From NCBI GenBank assembly GCA_002377855.1, contig DFQQ01000002.1, positions 1-64,000 of the forward strand: a stretch of DNA of 64,000 nucleotides, in the 5' to 3' direction. The notes under the pieces are model-generated. The model saw only the letters and a list, made by a program, of their open reading frames with translations. It had not been told where the DNA came from and searched no databases. Positions 1-9,710 of this stretch are shown here, in pieces. The first letter of the stretch is position 1; each line of letters begins with the position of its first letter. The DNA comes from Acidovorax delafieldii. GTDB taxonomy: Bacteria > Pseudomonadota > Gammaproteobacteria > Burkholderiales > Burkholderiaceae_C. The translations under genes were made by a program, and so were the position numbers.

Positions 1-305
1 ATGCCCGCGTGGTCGGTGCCCGGCACCCACACCGTGTTGAAGCCGCGCATGCGGTGGTAGCGGGTGAGGCTGTCCATGATCGTCTGGTTGAACGCATGGC
101 CCATGTGCAGCGTGCCCGTCACGTTGGGCGGCGGCAGCTGGATGGAGAACGCGGGCTCGCCCGCCTGCGGCGCGCCAGTGCCCCGATGTCCGGCAGTGCC
201 ATACCCCCGCTTTTCCCATTCCGGCCCCCAGTGGGCTTCCAGTGCAGCAGGTTCAAACGACTTGGACAGGCTTTCGAGGCCGGGTTGTGGTTGGGGCGTG
301 CTCAT
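1..305 (-). CDS. valS: Valyl-tRNA synthetase, N-terminal part (runs off the window)
   Basis: Only the first 101 codons are present, read leftwards from ATG at 305 to the window edge. ValS charges tRNA-Val with valine in the cytoplasm. Translation shows the class I synthetase signature [17 protein letters not shown], where HMGH is the HIGH nucleotide-binding motif, followed by TRYHRMRG and WVPGTDHAG, which are typical of ValS. The stretch before the motif (about 55 residues) is a variable leader. The body of the enzyme lies outside the window, so editing and anticodon-binding domains cannot be checked. The identification is firm because the motif block is almost invariant in ValS. Confidence 0.95.
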   Translation of the reverse strand, partial: MSTPQPQPGLESLSKSFEPAALEAHWGPEWEKRGYGTAGHRGTGAPQAGEPAFSIQLPPPNVTGTLHMGHAFNQTIMDSLTRYHRMRGFNTVWVPGTDHAG

Positions 306-558
306 GGGTGGTATGTGGTGCAGGAAGCGACCGCAATGGCCGCCTCAACAGACAGGAAGGTGAACCAAGCATTTTAAGGCAGGGCTGGCGCGGCCCGGCC
401 AATACATGCAGGGGTGGTGACGCTGAGAATGGAGAGCGAGCTATGGGAAGGCGAGGAGTGCCAGCGGAGAACCTGCAGGCTGACGACGCAGGCTATGTGC
501 GGCCTGAACGAAGGGCCAGGAGCCGTGTGGGCTGCACGGCGCGATAGCGTCCTCCAAT

Positions 559-596
559 GCAAAAAGCCCAAGTGGTAGGTACCACTTGGGCTTGCA
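559..596 (-). terminator. Intrinsic terminator after tRNA-Ser
   Basis: A perfect 13-bp inverted repeat (arms 564-576 and 581-593) around a 4-base loop is followed, reading the minus strand, by a run of T. It sits just downstream of the tRNA-Ser gene and would end its transcript. Confidence 0.8.
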
Positions 597-600
597 TCAA

Positions 601-690
<90 letters not shown>

Positions 691-765
691 GAAGCCCGCT
701 ACTATAACATTGGTTTTGCGGCTCACGGCGCAGTGCGGGGATTTTGTTTGGGTGAGACAAAGCGT

Positions 766-1683
766 TCAAGGATTGCGCTGCGTGGTCTGCACCATTTTCA
801 TTGCCGAGCCGATCAGGGCCGACACCTCGGTCATGTTGCTGGGCACGATGAGCGTGGTGGTCGCGTCTGATGCCACCTGGCTGTACGCGTCCACGGCTTT
901 TTCTGCCACTTTGAGCTGCACAGCTTGTTCCCCACCCGGCTGGCGGATGGCTGTGGCCACGCGTTCAATGGCCTGGGCCGTGGCTTCTGCAACGGCTTTG
1001 ATGGACTCCGCTTCGCCCTGCGCCTTGTTGATCACGGCCTGTTTCTCGCCTTCCGATCGAGCGATGAACGCCTCGCGCTCGCCCGTGGCGATGTTGATTT
1101 GCTCTTGGCGGCGCCCTTCGGATGCGGCGATCAATGCGCGTTTCTCGCGCTCGGCGGTAATCTGCTGCTGCATGGCGTGCAGAATCTCTTTGGGCGGTGT
1201 GAGGTCCTTGATTTCGTAGCGCAGCACTTTGACACCCCAGTTGAGGGCCGCTTCGTCAATCGCCTGCACTACCTGGGCGTTGATGATGTCGCGCTCTTCA
1301 AAGGTCTTGTCCAGTTCCAACTTGCCGATGACCGAGCGCAGCGAAGTCTGCGCCAGTTGGGTCACCGCCATGATGTAGTTGCTGGAGCCATAGCTGGCGC
1401 GCATGGGATCCGTGACCTGAAAGTACAGGATGCCGTCTACCTGCAGTTGCGTGTTGTCGCGGGTGATGCAGACCTGGCTGGGCACATCCAGCGGGATCTC
1501 CTTGAGACTGTGTTTATAGGCCACGCGATCCACAAATGGGACCAGAAAGTTGAGACCTGGGGTGAGGGTTCCAGCGTATTTGCCCAGGCGTTCCTTCACC
1601 CAGGCATTTTGTTGGGGTACGACCTTGACGGACCGGGCAATGAAGATCACCGCGATGATCAGGATGACGATGGCAATTTCCAT
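766..1683 (-). CDS. SPFH/stomatin-family membrane protein (QmcA-like)
   Basis: 305 residues. An N-terminal membrane anchor (about residues 2-20) is followed by VPQQ and an SPFH/band 7 domain (about 20-190) with the GKYAGTLTPGLNFLVPF block of stomatins, then a coiled-coil rich in A/E/R/Q (about 180-260). SPFH proteins form large membrane-bound rings associated with FtsH-type proteases or lipid microdomains. The gene follows the NfeD gene with a 32-bp gap on the same strand, the usual two-gene arrangement in which NfeD is the partner of the stomatin. The exact cellular role is not evident from sequence. It resembles E. coli QmcA more than HflK/HflC. Confidence 0.93.
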   Translation of the reverse strand: MEIAIVILIIAVIFIARSVKVVPQQNAWVKERLGKYAGTLTPGLNFLVPFVDRVAYKHSLKEIPLDVPSQVCITRDNTQLQVDGILYFQVTDPMRASYGSSNYIMAVTQLAQTSLRSVIGKLELDKTFEERDIINAQVVQAIDEAALNWGVKVLRYEIKDLTPPKEILHAMQQQITAEREKRALIAASEGRRQEQINIATGEREAFIARSEGEKQAVINKAQGEAESIKAVAEATAQAIERVATAIRQPGGEQAVQLKVAEKAVDAYSQVASDATTTLIVPSNMTEVSALIGSAMKMVQTTQRNP

Positions 1684-1715
1684 GAGGCGCCTTTGGTTGT
1701 GAAGAGACAGTGTGA

Positions 1716-2141
1716 CTAAAGGGGGTCCACCAGCAGCCGGTTGCCCACCAGTTCGGCAACGCGGTGCAGGCCAGTGGAAGGTTGCACGCCGGGGCGGTGA
1801 ATGGCCACCCAGTTGGCACCGCGGTACTTGACCGAGCTGGTGCCATCGGCATTCCAGCTGTCGATCATGATGGTTTCGCCCACGTCCAGGTTCACGCTGC
1901 GGTCAGCCCGCGCCGACGGGTCGCCGGGGCGCCTGCGCCGCAAGGCATGCCAGCCGATCACCGAGCCACCGCCCACCAGGGCCGCAGTCAGGATCTGCCA
2001 CGTGGGCGATGCGCCCAAATGCGCCGCGATGGCCGCAGCACCCAGGCCAATGGCCAGCATGAGCAGGTAAAAGGTGCCGGTGAGCAGCTCTGCCACCACC
2101 AGCCCCCCTGCCAATAACCACCAGATGGTGGATTCCTCCAT
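1716..2141 (-). CDS. NfeD-family membrane protein
   Basis: 141 residues. The ATG at 2141 was chosen because AGGAGG lies five bases in front of it; an upstream in-frame start lacks this site. The protein opens with a membrane segment (about residues 6-28, LLAGGLVVAELLTGTFYLLML), has a second hydrophobic stretch to about residue 55, and ends in an OB-fold-like domain (about 75-140) containing VNLDVGETIMID and YRGANWVA, as in short NfeD proteins. The SPFH gene follows 32 bp downstream. The two are probably co-transcribed, and the proteins likely act together at the inner membrane. Confidence 0.9.
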   Translation of the reverse strand: MEESTIWWLLAGGLVVAELLTGTFYLLMLAIGLGAAAIAAHLGASPTWQILTAALVGGGSVIGWHALRRRRPGDPSARADRSVNLDVGETIMIDSWNADGTSSVKYRGANWVAIHRPGVQPSTGLHRVAELVGNRLLVDPL

Positions 2142-2296
2142 GGAGCCTCCTAGCGCTGATGCCAGCGTGATGTGTTTAGTGCACCACATTCTGGGTCAAA
2201 AGGTTTGCGCTTCAAAGGCAGGACGCGGTTATTCCGTACACTTCGCGCCTATTTTGTTTTTTGGCCGGGCAGGGCACGGTTTCACGGAGGCTGCGC

Positions 2297-4663
2297 ATGA
2301 AGTTTCGCTTTCCCATCATCATCATCGATGAGGACTATCGTTCCGAGAACACTTCGGGTCTCGGCATCCGCGCGCTCGCGCAGGCCATCGAGGCTGAGGG
2401 CTTTGAGGTGGTGGGCGTGACCAGTTATGGCGACCTGTCGCAGTTTGCGCAGCAGCAAAGCCGTGCCAGTGCGTTCATTTTGTCCATTGATGACGAAGAG
2501 TTCACGGGTGGCGATGAGCTCGACCCCATCGTGCTGAGCCTGCGCAATTTCATTGGTGAAGTGCGCCGCAAGAACACCGAAGTGCCGATTTACGTGCACG
2601 GCGAGACCAAGACCAGCCGCCACCTGCCCAACGACATCCTGCGCGAGCTGCACGGCTTTATCCACATGTTCGAGGACACCCCCGAATTCGTGGCGCGTCA
2701 CATCATCCGCGAGGCCAAGAGTTACCTCGAAAGCGTGCAACCTCCATTCTTCAAGGCGCTGCTGGACTACGCCGAAGACGGCTCGTACAGCTGGCACTGC
2801 CCCGGCCATTCGGGTGGCGTGGCCTTCTTGAAGAGCCCCGTGGGCCAGATGTACCACCAGTTCTACGGCGAGAACATGCTGCGCGCCGATGTGTGCAATG
2901 CGGTGGAAGAGCTGGGCCAGCTGCTGGACCACAACGGTGCGATTGGCGAGAGCGAGCGCAATGCTGCACGCATCTTCAATGCCGACCACTGCTTCTTTGT
3001 CACCAACGGCACGTCCACATCGAACAAGATGGTGTGGCACCACACCGTGGCGCCAGGCGACGTAGTCGTGGTGGACCGCAACTGCCACAAGTCCATCCTG
3101 CACAGCATCATCATGACCGGGGCCATCCCCGTATTCATGAAGCCCACGCGCAACCACTTTGGCATCATCGGGCCCATTCCGCAGAGCGAGTTTGAGCCAG
3201 CCGCCATCCAGGCCAAGATCAAGGCCAACCCGCTGCTCAAGGGTGTGGATGCGAAAAAGGTGAAGCCTCGCGTGCTCACGCTCACGCAAAGCACCTACGA
3301 CGGCGTGCTCTACAACACCGAGACCATCAAGGGCATGCTCGATGGCTACGTGGACAACCTGCACTTTGATGAGGCCTGGCTGCCGCACGCCGCTTTCCAC
3401 CCGTTCTACGGCAGCTACCACGCTATGGGCAAGAAGCGCGCGCGCCCCAAGTATTCGGTGACGTACGCTACGCAGTCCATCCACAAGCTGCTGGCCGGTA
3501 TCAGCCAGGCATCGCATGTGTTGGTGCAGGATTCGCAGACCACCAAGCTGGACAGGCACCTCTTCAACGAGGCCTATCTGATGCACACCAGCACCAGCCC
3601 CCAATACAGCATCATCGCCAGCTGCGACGTGGCTGCCGCGATGATGGAGCCACCCGGCGGTACTGCGCTGGTGGAAGAAAGCCTGCTCGAAGCGCTGGAC
3701 TTCCGCCGCGCCATGCGCCAGGTGGAAGAGGACTTTGGCAAGAACGACTGGTGGTTCAAGGTCTGGGGCCCTGAAAAGCTCGTGGACGAAGGCCTGGGCC
3801 GGGCGGAGGATTGGATCATCCGCAGCGATGGCAAGGGCAAGAAGAATGGCAGCAAGTGGCACGGCTTTGGCCAGCTGGCCGACGGCTTCAACATGCTGGA
3901 CCCGATCAAGTCCACCATCGTCACGCCGGGGCTCAACCTGGATGGCAAGTTTGACAAGACCGGCATTCCTGCGTCCATCGTGACCAAGTACCTGGCCGAG
4001 CACGGCGTGGTGGTGGAGAAGACGGGCCTGTACAGCTTCTTCATCATGTTCACCATCGGCATCACCAAGGGCCGATGGAACACGCTGCTGACGGCGCTGC
4101 AACAGTTCAAGGACGACTACGAGAAGAACCAGCCGATGTGGCGCATCCTTCCCGAGTTCTGCCAGCAGCACAAGCGCTACGAGCGCATGGGCCTCAAAGA
4201 CCTGTGCCAGCACGTGCACGAGATGTACGCCAAGTACGACATCGCGCGCCTGACCACCGAGATGTACCTGTCGGACCTCACGCCCGCCATGAAGCCGTCG
4301 GACGCCTATGCGCACATCGCGCACCGCCAGACCGAGCGCGTGGAGATCGACCAGCTCGAAGGCCGCATCACCGTGGGCCTGGTCACGCCGTACCCACCGG
4401 GCATTCCGCTCTTGATCCCCGGCGAAGTCTTCAACAAGAAGATCGTGGACTACCTCAAGTTCGCGCGCGAGTTTGCCAAGCTGTGTCCTGGCTTCGAAAC
4501 CGACATCCACGGACTGGTGGAAGTGGAGGATGAGAACGGGCAGGTGCGCTACTACGCCGACTGCGTGGCCGATGGCAAGGCGCCGCGCAATCCCAAGCCG
4601 CTGGCCACGGCCGAGAACCTGGTGCAGGTCGGCGACGACGGGCCCTACGGCCGCAACGTCTGA
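2297..4663 (+). CDS. PLP-dependent Orn/Lys/Arg decarboxylase, biodegradative type
   Basis: 788 residues from ATG 2297, which has GGAGG six bases upstream. The layout fits the fold-type I amino-acid decarboxylases: an N-terminal response-regulator-like wing domain (about 1-130), the PLP-binding major domain (about 140-430) and a C-terminal domain. The PLP lysine is K397 within SIHKLLAGISQASHV; HCPGHSGG near residue 170 and NGTSTSNKM are further family blocks. Such enzymes remove CO2 from arginine, lysine or ornithine and consume protons, often for acid resistance. Which substrate is used cannot be told from these motifs. No antiporter gene is next to it, unlike adiAC or cadBA. Confidence 0.92.
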   Translation: MKFRFPIIIIDEDYRSENTSGLGIRALAQAIEAEGFEVVGVTSYGDLSQFAQQQSRASAFILSIDDEEFTGGDELDPIVLSLRNFIGEVRRKNTEVPIYVHGETKTSRHLPNDILRELHGFIHMFEDTPEFVARHIIREAKSYLESVQPPFFKALLDYAEDGSYSWHCPGHSGGVAFLKSPVGQMYHQFYGENMLRADVCNAVEELGQLLDHNGAIGESERNAARIFNADHCFFVTNGTSTSNKMVWHHTVAPGDVVVVDRNCHKSILHSIIMTGAIPVFMKPTRNHFGIIGPIPQSEFEPAAIQAKIKANPLLKGVDAKKVKPRVLTLTQSTYDGVLYNTETIKGMLDGYVDNLHFDEAWLPHAAFHPFYGSYHAMGKKRARPKYSVTYATQSIHKLLAGISQASHVLVQDSQTTKLDRHLFNEAYLMHTSTSPQYSIIASCDVAAAMMEPPGGTALVEESLLEALDFRRAMRQVEEDFGKNDWWFKVWGPEKLVDEGLGRAEDWIIRSDGKGKKNGSKWHGFGQLADGFNMLDPIKSTIVTPGLNLDGKFDKTGIPASIVTKYLAEHGVVVEKTGLYSFFIMFTIGITKGRWNTLLTALQQFKDDYEKNQPMWRILPEFCQQHKRYERMGLKDLCQHVHEMYAKYDIARLTTEMYLSDLTPAMKPSDAYAHIAHRQTERVEIDQLEGRITVGLVTPYPPGIPLLIPGEVFNKKIVDYLKFAREFAKLCPGFETDIHGLVEVEDENGQVRYYADCVADGKAPRNPKPLATAENLVQVGDDGPYGRNV

Positions 4664-4819
4664 TCGGTGCCAACGAGGCAGGCGCCATGGGGCGCTGCCT
4701 TGGGCGGGCCAACCGCTAGCCACTCAGCGGTCCAGGTTCTGCTTTCCAGCGAGCGTTGCGCGGACGCCACTGGGCTTGGTCTGACCGAGGGGCAGTCACG
4801 GTCAGTGACAGTGGGTTTT

Positions 4820-4877
4820 AATGAATATGGCTTCCAGCGCTTAACCAGCAAGCGCAAGCAGCTATCATATTGATAGC
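4820..4877 (-). repeat. Dispersed palindromic repeat, copy H (intergenic)
   Basis: A near full-length copy of the roughly 57-bp repeat family described in the findings, in reverse orientation, with the AT-rich palindromic end (GCTATCAATATGATAGC on the minus strand) at 4861-4877 and the GC-rich second hairpin at 4832-4857. It lies in the 245-bp gap between the decarboxylase and the ligase gene. Confidence 0.85.
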
Positions 4878-4908
4878 TATCTGCTTGCCACCGCTGCCCG
4901 CTCAAGCA

Positions 4909-5787
4909 TCAGCGTGCGGGCATGTCCTCGCGCACGCGCACAAAGCTGGCAAAGCGTGGCAAGCCGCCGTCATGCGTGCCGCGAAAGCGGTAGGTCACCC
5001 AGCTGCCCACGGAGGGCGGGTGGTCCCGATCCGCATCGCTGAAGCCCGCGCCCAGACGGAAGCGTTGGCCCGACGGCATCTCTACCAGCAGTGCACCCAT
5101 GCGGCCTTCGTGCTTGCCCTTGCCGGGCAGGTGCGCCACCACCCGGGCTTCTGTGTCGTCGTGGGTCTTGAGCTTGATGAGGTCGTCGCTGCGGCCGGAT
5201 CGGTACAGCGATGCGCCCCGGTGCAGCATCAGGCCTTCTCCGCCTGCCCGCACCGTGCGGTGCAAGAGTGCCTGCAGCGCTGCGTCGGTAGCCACCCGCT
5301 TTTGCGGCACGGCTTGCACCCAAGGCTGGCCGATGCCCGCGACCATCGCCGAGAGCGCGGCCAGCCTTTCATCGAACGTGCCGCCGTGTTGCGGCAAATC
5401 GAACACCATGAACCGCATCTGCCGCCAGGCGGCGTCATCGGGGCGCTGCTGCCGTGTGGTGGACTGGGCGTGGGAGAAGCGGCCGCGACCAGCCCACAGC
5501 TCCCCATCCATGGGCGTGGACGGCCACTGCGCAGTGAACCAGTCGGGCGCTGCCACCGTTTCGCCGCCGCGCGTGCGCAGCGTGTGGCCGTCCCAGTAGC
5601 CACGCACGCCGTCGTATTTCTCGCTCACCCAGTAGTCGGCAAGCGGCATGCCGGGGCGGTACACGTTGGCCAGCAGCAGGGCGGGTGCATCGGCTGCCCA
5701 AGCCGCAGGGGTAGCCAGCGGGAACAGGGGGGTGAGAGGGCTCAGGGGCGCCAGGCCCAGCCAGGTCAGGCAGCGTCTGCGGTGCAT
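4909..5787 (-). CDS. ATP-dependent DNA ligase with signal peptide (LigE type)
   Basis: 292 residues. The nucleotidyltransferase motif SEKYDGVRGYWDG gives the adenylated lysine as K57. Further ligase motifs are TRGG, DGELW, MVFDLP, EGLMLH and LIKLKTH, and an OB-fold tail follows (about 215-290). A hydrophobic N-terminus with a twin-arginine-like start and an AWAADA cleavage-like site (about residues 1-33) predicts export. Minimal secreted ligases of this class (LigE) occur in many proteobacteria and are thought to act on DNA in the periplasm, possibly during uptake. No ligase partner gene is adjacent. Confidence 0.9.
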   Translation of the reverse strand: MHRRRCLTWLGLAPLSPLTPLFPLATPAAWAADAPALLLANVYRPGMPLADYWVSEKYDGVRGYWDGHTLRTRGGETVAAPDWFTAQWPSTPMDGELWAGRGRFSHAQSTTRQQRPDDAAWRQMRFMVFDLPQHGGTFDERLAALSAMVAGIGQPWVQAVPQKRVATDAALQALLHRTVRAGGEGLMLHRGASLYRSGRSDDLIKLKTHDDTEARVVAHLPGKGKHEGRMGALLVEMPSGQRFRLGAGFSDADRDHPPSVGSWVTYRFRGTHDGGLPRFASFVRVREDMPAR

Positions 5788-5800
5788 TGTGGAAGTGCTT

Positions 5801-5860
5801 TGCTATCAAAAAAATAGCTGCTAGTGCTTTTGAAATAAGCGCTAGCAGCCAATTTGATAT
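5801..5860 (+). repeat. Dispersed palindromic repeat, copy A (intergenic)
   Basis: Full-length direct copy: palindrome GCTATCAAAAAAATAGC at 5802-5818, then a hairpin closed by AAGCGCTAGCAGCC, ending in AATTTGA. It occupies most of the gap between the ligase start and the fabI stop. Confidence 0.9.
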
Positions 5861-5885
5861 GGAGCCTTCTTAGCCCTGCAGGGTT

Positions 5886-6686
5886 TTAGACCTGGTCTGC
5901 GCTCAGGCCTGCGGTCTGGCTGAAGCCGCCGTCCACGTAGGTGATTTCAGCTGTCATGCCGCTGGCCAGGTCCGACAGCAGGAAGGCCGCCACGTTGCCC
6001 ACGTCTTCAATGGTCACGTTGCGGCGCAGGGGCGAGGCGTCGGCCACGCGGGACAGCAGCTTGCCAAAGTCCTTGATGCCGCTGGCGGCCAGGGTCTTGA
6101 TGGGGCCCGCGCTGATGCCGTTGGCGCGGATGCTGCGGCCATCTTCGGTGCGGCCCACGGCTTCTGCCAGGTAGCGCACGCTGGCTTCCAGGCTGGCCTT
6201 GGCCAGCCCCATGGTGTTGTAGTTGGGGATGGAACGCAACGCGCCCAGGTACGACAGGGTCAGCAGCGACGACTTGTCGTTCAGGTAAGGCAGCGCCGCC
6301 TTGGCCATGGCAGGGAAGCTGTAGGCGCTGATGTCATGCGCAATGCGGAAGTTCTCGCGCGAGAGGCCGTCCAGGAAGTTGCCAGCAATGGCTTCGCGAG
6401 GGGCAAAGCCAATGCTGTGCACAAAGCCGTCGAATTGGGGCCACACCTGGCTCAGGTCGGCAAACATGCGGGCAATCTGCTCATCGCTGGCCACGTCGCA
6501 GTCAAACACCAGCTTGGAGTTGAACTCGGCGGCAAAGTCGGTGATGCGGTCCTTGAAACGCTCACCCACGTAGCTGAAGGCCAACTCCGCGCCTTGGTCG
6601 TGGCAGGCCTTGGCAATGCCGTAGGCAATGGAGCGGTTGGACAGCACGCCGGTGATGAGCAATTTCTTGCCGGTCAGAAAACCCAT
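5886..6686 (-). CDS. fabI: Enoyl-[acyl-carrier-protein] reductase [NADH]
   Basis: 266 residues from ATG 6686, preceded by AAGGAG. FabI performs the last reduction in each round of type II fatty-acid elongation. The short-chain dehydrogenase fold shows the FabI-specific cofactor loop [14 protein letters not shown], the catalytic Y-x6-K as YNTMGLAK, and [13 protein letters not shown] near the substrate loop. Length matches other FabI proteins. A long upstream reading frame extends past the start, but the ribosome-binding site and the family alignment place the start here. It is transcribed divergently from yejA. Confidence 0.97.
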   Translation of the reverse strand: MGFLTGKKLLITGVLSNRSIAYGIAKACHDQGAELAFSYVGERFKDRITDFAAEFNSKLVFDCDVASDEQIARMFADLSQVWPQFDGFVHSIGFAPREAIAGNFLDGLSRENFRIAHDISAYSFPAMAKAALPYLNDKSSLLTLSYLGALRSIPNYNTMGLAKASLEASVRYLAEAVGRTEDGRSIRANGISAGPIKTLAASGIKDFGKLLSRVADASPLRRNVTIEDVGNVAAFLLSDLASGMTAEITYVDGGFSQTAGLSADQV

Positions 6687-6788
6687 GGTTGTTCTCCTTG
6701 TGGAATGGGGATGGGCCCCGCAGGCGCGGCACATGGGGATGTGCGCTACCCGCTGCGGCGGCCGATGAACGTAGTGCAGAATTGTCGC

Positions 6789-8627
6789 ATGCGGTTTTGG
6801 CTTACTTTTTTGCTGATGGGATGCGCGGCCCCCGCCTGGGCGGCGCACGCTTATGCCCTTTGGGGCGAGCCCAAGTACCCCGCGGGTTTTGACCACTTCG
6901 CGTACGTGAACCCCGGCGCCCCCAAGGGTGGCGAGCTGCGTCTGGTGAGCAACCTGCGCGTTTCCACGTTCGACAAGTACAACCCCTTCACCATCAAAGG
7001 CAATGCGCCGGCCTACCTCTCGTCGTTGATGTTCGACGCGCTGCTGGTGGGTGCGCAGGACGAAACCGCCACCGGCTATGGCCTGCTGGCGCAGGATGTG
7101 GAAGTGGCCAAAGACGGCCTTTCGGCCACCTTCCGCCTTCGGCCCGAAGCGCGTTTTCACCATGGCAAGCCGGTCCTGGCGCACGACGTCAAGCACAGCT
7201 TTGACACCCTGATGGGCCCGTTCACATCGCCCGCGTACAAAACGCTGCTGGCCGATGTGGCCGGGGTGGACGTGATCGACGACCGAACGGTGCGCTACCG
7301 CTTCAAGCTGCCCAACCGCGAGTTGCCCCTGACCGTGGGCGCCCTGCCGGTATTCAGCCGCGACTGGGGGGTAGAAAACGGCAAGGCCAAGCCTTTTGAC
7401 CAAGTGGTCACGGACATCCCCATCGGCAGCGGCCCGTACAAGATCGGCCCGGTGCAGTTCGGCAAAGACATCACCTACGTGCGCGACCCGCAGTATTGGG
7501 CGCGGGACCTGAACGTGCGCAAAGGCACGGCCAACTTCGACCGCATTCTGGTCAAGATCTACAAAGACAGCACAGCGCGGCTGGAGGCCCTGAAGGCCGG
7601 CGAGTTCGACCTGATGCGGTTTTTCAGCGCGGGCGACTGGGCCCGCCGGGTGAACGGCAAGAAGTTCGACACCGGCGAATTGGTCAAGGGCGAGTTCAAG
7701 CACAAGCTGCCTGCGGGCTTTCAGAGCTATGTGCTCAACACCCGGCGTCCGTTTTTGCAGGACGTGCGGGTGCGTGAGGCGCTGGGCCTGGCGATGGACT
7801 ACGAATGGATGAACCGCCAGCTGTTCTACGGGGCCTACCAGCGCGTCAATGGACTTTTTGGCAACACCGCCTGCGAGACCCGTGGCACCCCCTCAGACGC
7901 CGAGCTGGCGTTGATGGAGCCCTGGCGCAAGCACATACCGCCAGCCGCCTTCGGCCCCATGACGGTACCGCCTCGCACCGACGCAGACTCGTCCCTGCGC
8001 GCCAACCTGCGGCGCGCGCAGGCCCTGCTCAAGGAGGCGGGCTGGGAGGTGCGCGACGGGGCGCTGCGCAACGCCAAGGGCGAAGCCATGGTGCTGGAAT
8101 ATGTGGACAGCAACGAAAGCGGTGTGCGCACGGTCACGCCCTGGATGCGCGCGCTGGAAAAGCTGGGCATCACACTGCGATTCCGTTCGGTGGACTTTGC
8201 GCTGTACCAGCAGCGCCTGCAGAAGTTTGACTTTGACATCACCTCGATGGCCTACCAGGGCACCAACAACCCCGGCCAGGAATTTGCCGACATGTTTGGC
8301 AGCGCGGCGGCCGACATGGAAGACTCGGGCAACTTCCCCGGCGTGAAGAACCCTGCGGTGGATGCCATGGTCCAGGCCATGACATCCGCCAAGACCGAGG
8401 CCCAGTTGCTTCCCGCCTGCCACGCGCTGGAGCGCATCATTGCGCACAGCCACTACCTCATCCCGCAATGGACGGCCGGCACCCACCGGATGGCCTTCAA
8501 CGCCTGGCGGCTGGCGCGGCCCGACAGCATGCCGCCCTACGCCAGCGGCGAGGGCTGGGCGATCGACACTTGGTGGGCCCGCAACCCTGCACAGACAGCA
8601 CCCGACAAGCCGGCCGGCAAGAACTGA
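6789..8627 (+). CDS. yejA: Periplasmic peptide-binding protein of the Yej ABC importer
   Basis: 612 residues from ATG 6789, which begins the signal peptide [18 protein letters not shown]; another in-frame ATG seven codons upstream is possible and neither has a clear ribosome-binding site. The mature protein is a family 5 extracellular solute-binding protein ([15 protein letters not shown] and NPGAPKGG are typical of YejA). In E. coli YejABEF imports oligopeptides and microcin C. The three following genes supply both permeases and the double ATPase in the same order, so a complete transporter is present. It probably captures peptides in the periplasm. Confidence 0.93.
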   Translation: MRFWLTFLLMGCAAPAWAAHAYALWGEPKYPAGFDHFAYVNPGAPKGGELRLVSNLRVSTFDKYNPFTIKGNAPAYLSSLMFDALLVGAQDETATGYGLLAQDVEVAKDGLSATFRLRPEARFHHGKPVLAHDVKHSFDTLMGPFTSPAYKTLLADVAGVDVIDDRTVRYRFKLPNRELPLTVGALPVFSRDWGVENGKAKPFDQVVTDIPIGSGPYKIGPVQFGKDITYVRDPQYWARDLNVRKGTANFDRILVKIYKDSTARLEALKAGEFDLMRFFSAGDWARRVNGKKFDTGELVKGEFKHKLPAGFQSYVLNTRRPFLQDVRVREALGLAMDYEWMNRQLFYGAYQRVNGLFGNTACETRGTPSDAELALMEPWRKHIPPAAFGPMTVPPRTDADSSLRANLRRAQALLKEAGWEVRDGALRNAKGEAMVLEYVDSNESGVRTVTPWMRALEKLGITLRFRSVDFALYQQRLQKFDFDITSMAYQGTNNPGQEFADMFGSAAADMEDSGNFPGVKNPAVDAMVQAMTSAKTEAQLLPACHALERIIAHSHYLIPQWTAGTHRMAFNAWRLARPDSMPPYASGEGWAIDTWWARNPAQTAPDKPAGKN

Positions 8628-8675
8628 GGCCGCAGCCCGTTGCTCCTTTGCCCCTGGCATTCCACTCCTCAGCCC

Positions 8676-9710
8676 ATGCTTGCCTACATCCTCAAACGTT
8701 TCTTGTTGATGTTCCCCACCCTGCTGGGCGTGCTGCTGCTCACCTTTGTGGTGGTGCAGTTTGTTCCTGGCGGCCCGGTGGAGCAGTACATGGCCGAGGC
8801 CAAGGCGGGCGCTGCGGGCGGCGGCGGTGCCGAGGGCGGCGGTATGAGCTACCGCGGCGCGCAAGGCGTGGACCCAAAGCGGCTGGAGCAGATCAAGGCC
8901 CTGTACGGCTTTGACAAACCCGCGCACGAGCGCTTCTTTCAAATGCTGGGCCAGTTCGCGCGGTTCGATCTGGGCCGCAGTTTTTTTCAAAACAAGGATG
9001 TGTGGCAGCTGGTGAAAGAGAAGCTTCCCGTGTCCATCACCCTGGGGCTGTGGACCTTCTTCATCAGCTATTTGGTGGCTGTGCCGCTGGGCGTGGCCAA
9101 GGCCGTGCGGGCAGGCTCGCGGTTTGATCTGGTCACCACGCTGCTGGTGCTGGTGGGCTATGCCATCCCGGGTTTCGTGCTCGGGGTTGCCCTGTTGGTG
9201 GTGTTTGGCGGGCAGCTGCAGTGGTTCCCGCTGCGGGGGCTCACCTCGGCGAACTGGGCCGAGCTGTCGCCGTGGAGCAAAGTGACCGACTACCTCTGGC
9301 ACATTGCGCTGCCGGTCACCTCGATGGTGCTGGGCAGCTTCGCCGTGACCACCATGCTCACCAAGAACGCGTTTTTGGAAGAGATTCGCAAGCAATACGT
9401 GCTCACCGCCCGCGCCAAGGGGCTGAGCGACCGGCAGGTGCTGTGGAAGCATGTGTTCCGCAATGCGCTCATCCCCATCATCACGGGGTTTCCGGCGGCA
9501 TTCATCGGCGCGTTCTTCACCGGCTCGCTGCTGATCGAGACGCTGTACTCGCTCGACGGCCTGGGCCTGCTCAGTTACGAGAGCGTGATCCGCCGCGACT
9601 ACCCCGTGGTGCTGGGCACGCTGTACCTCTTTACGCTGATCGGGTTGGTCACCAAGCTGGTGAGCGACCTGTGCTACGTGTGGGTGGACCCCCGCGTGAA
9701 GTTTGATTGA
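8676..9710 (+). CDS. yejB: Peptide ABC transporter permease YejB
   Basis: 344 residues. The DppB-type start MLAYILKRFLLMFPTLLGV gives the first membrane helix, followed by a Gly-rich periplasmic segment (about 45-65) and the binding-protein-dependent permease domain with the EAA loop around TARAKGLSDRQVLWKHVFRNAL. It follows yejA by 48 bp. Its TGA overlaps the yejE start (TGATG at 9708-9712), which indicates translational coupling. It forms the membrane channel together with YejE. Confidence 0.93.
   Translation: MLAYILKRFLLMFPTLLGVLLLTFVVVQFVPGGPVEQYMAEAKAGAAGGGGAEGGGMSYRGAQGVDPKRLEQIKALYGFDKPAHERFFQMLGQFARFDLGRSFFQNKDVWQLVKEKLPVSITLGLWTFFISYLVAVPLGVAKAVRAGSRFDLVTTLLVLVGYAIPGFVLGVALLVVFGGQLQWFPLRGLTSANWAELSPWSKVTDYLWHIALPVTSMVLGSFAVTTMLTKNAFLEEIRKQYVLTARAKGLSDRQVLWKHVFRNALIPIITGFPAAFIGAFFTGSLLIETLYSLDGLGLLSYESVIRRDYPVVLGTLYLFTLIGLVTKLVSDLCYVWVDPRVKFD

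Noticed and set aside
2282..4723. An 813-codon open frame opposite the decarboxylase
   Set aside because: Shadow of the PLP enzyme gene; no recognisable motif.
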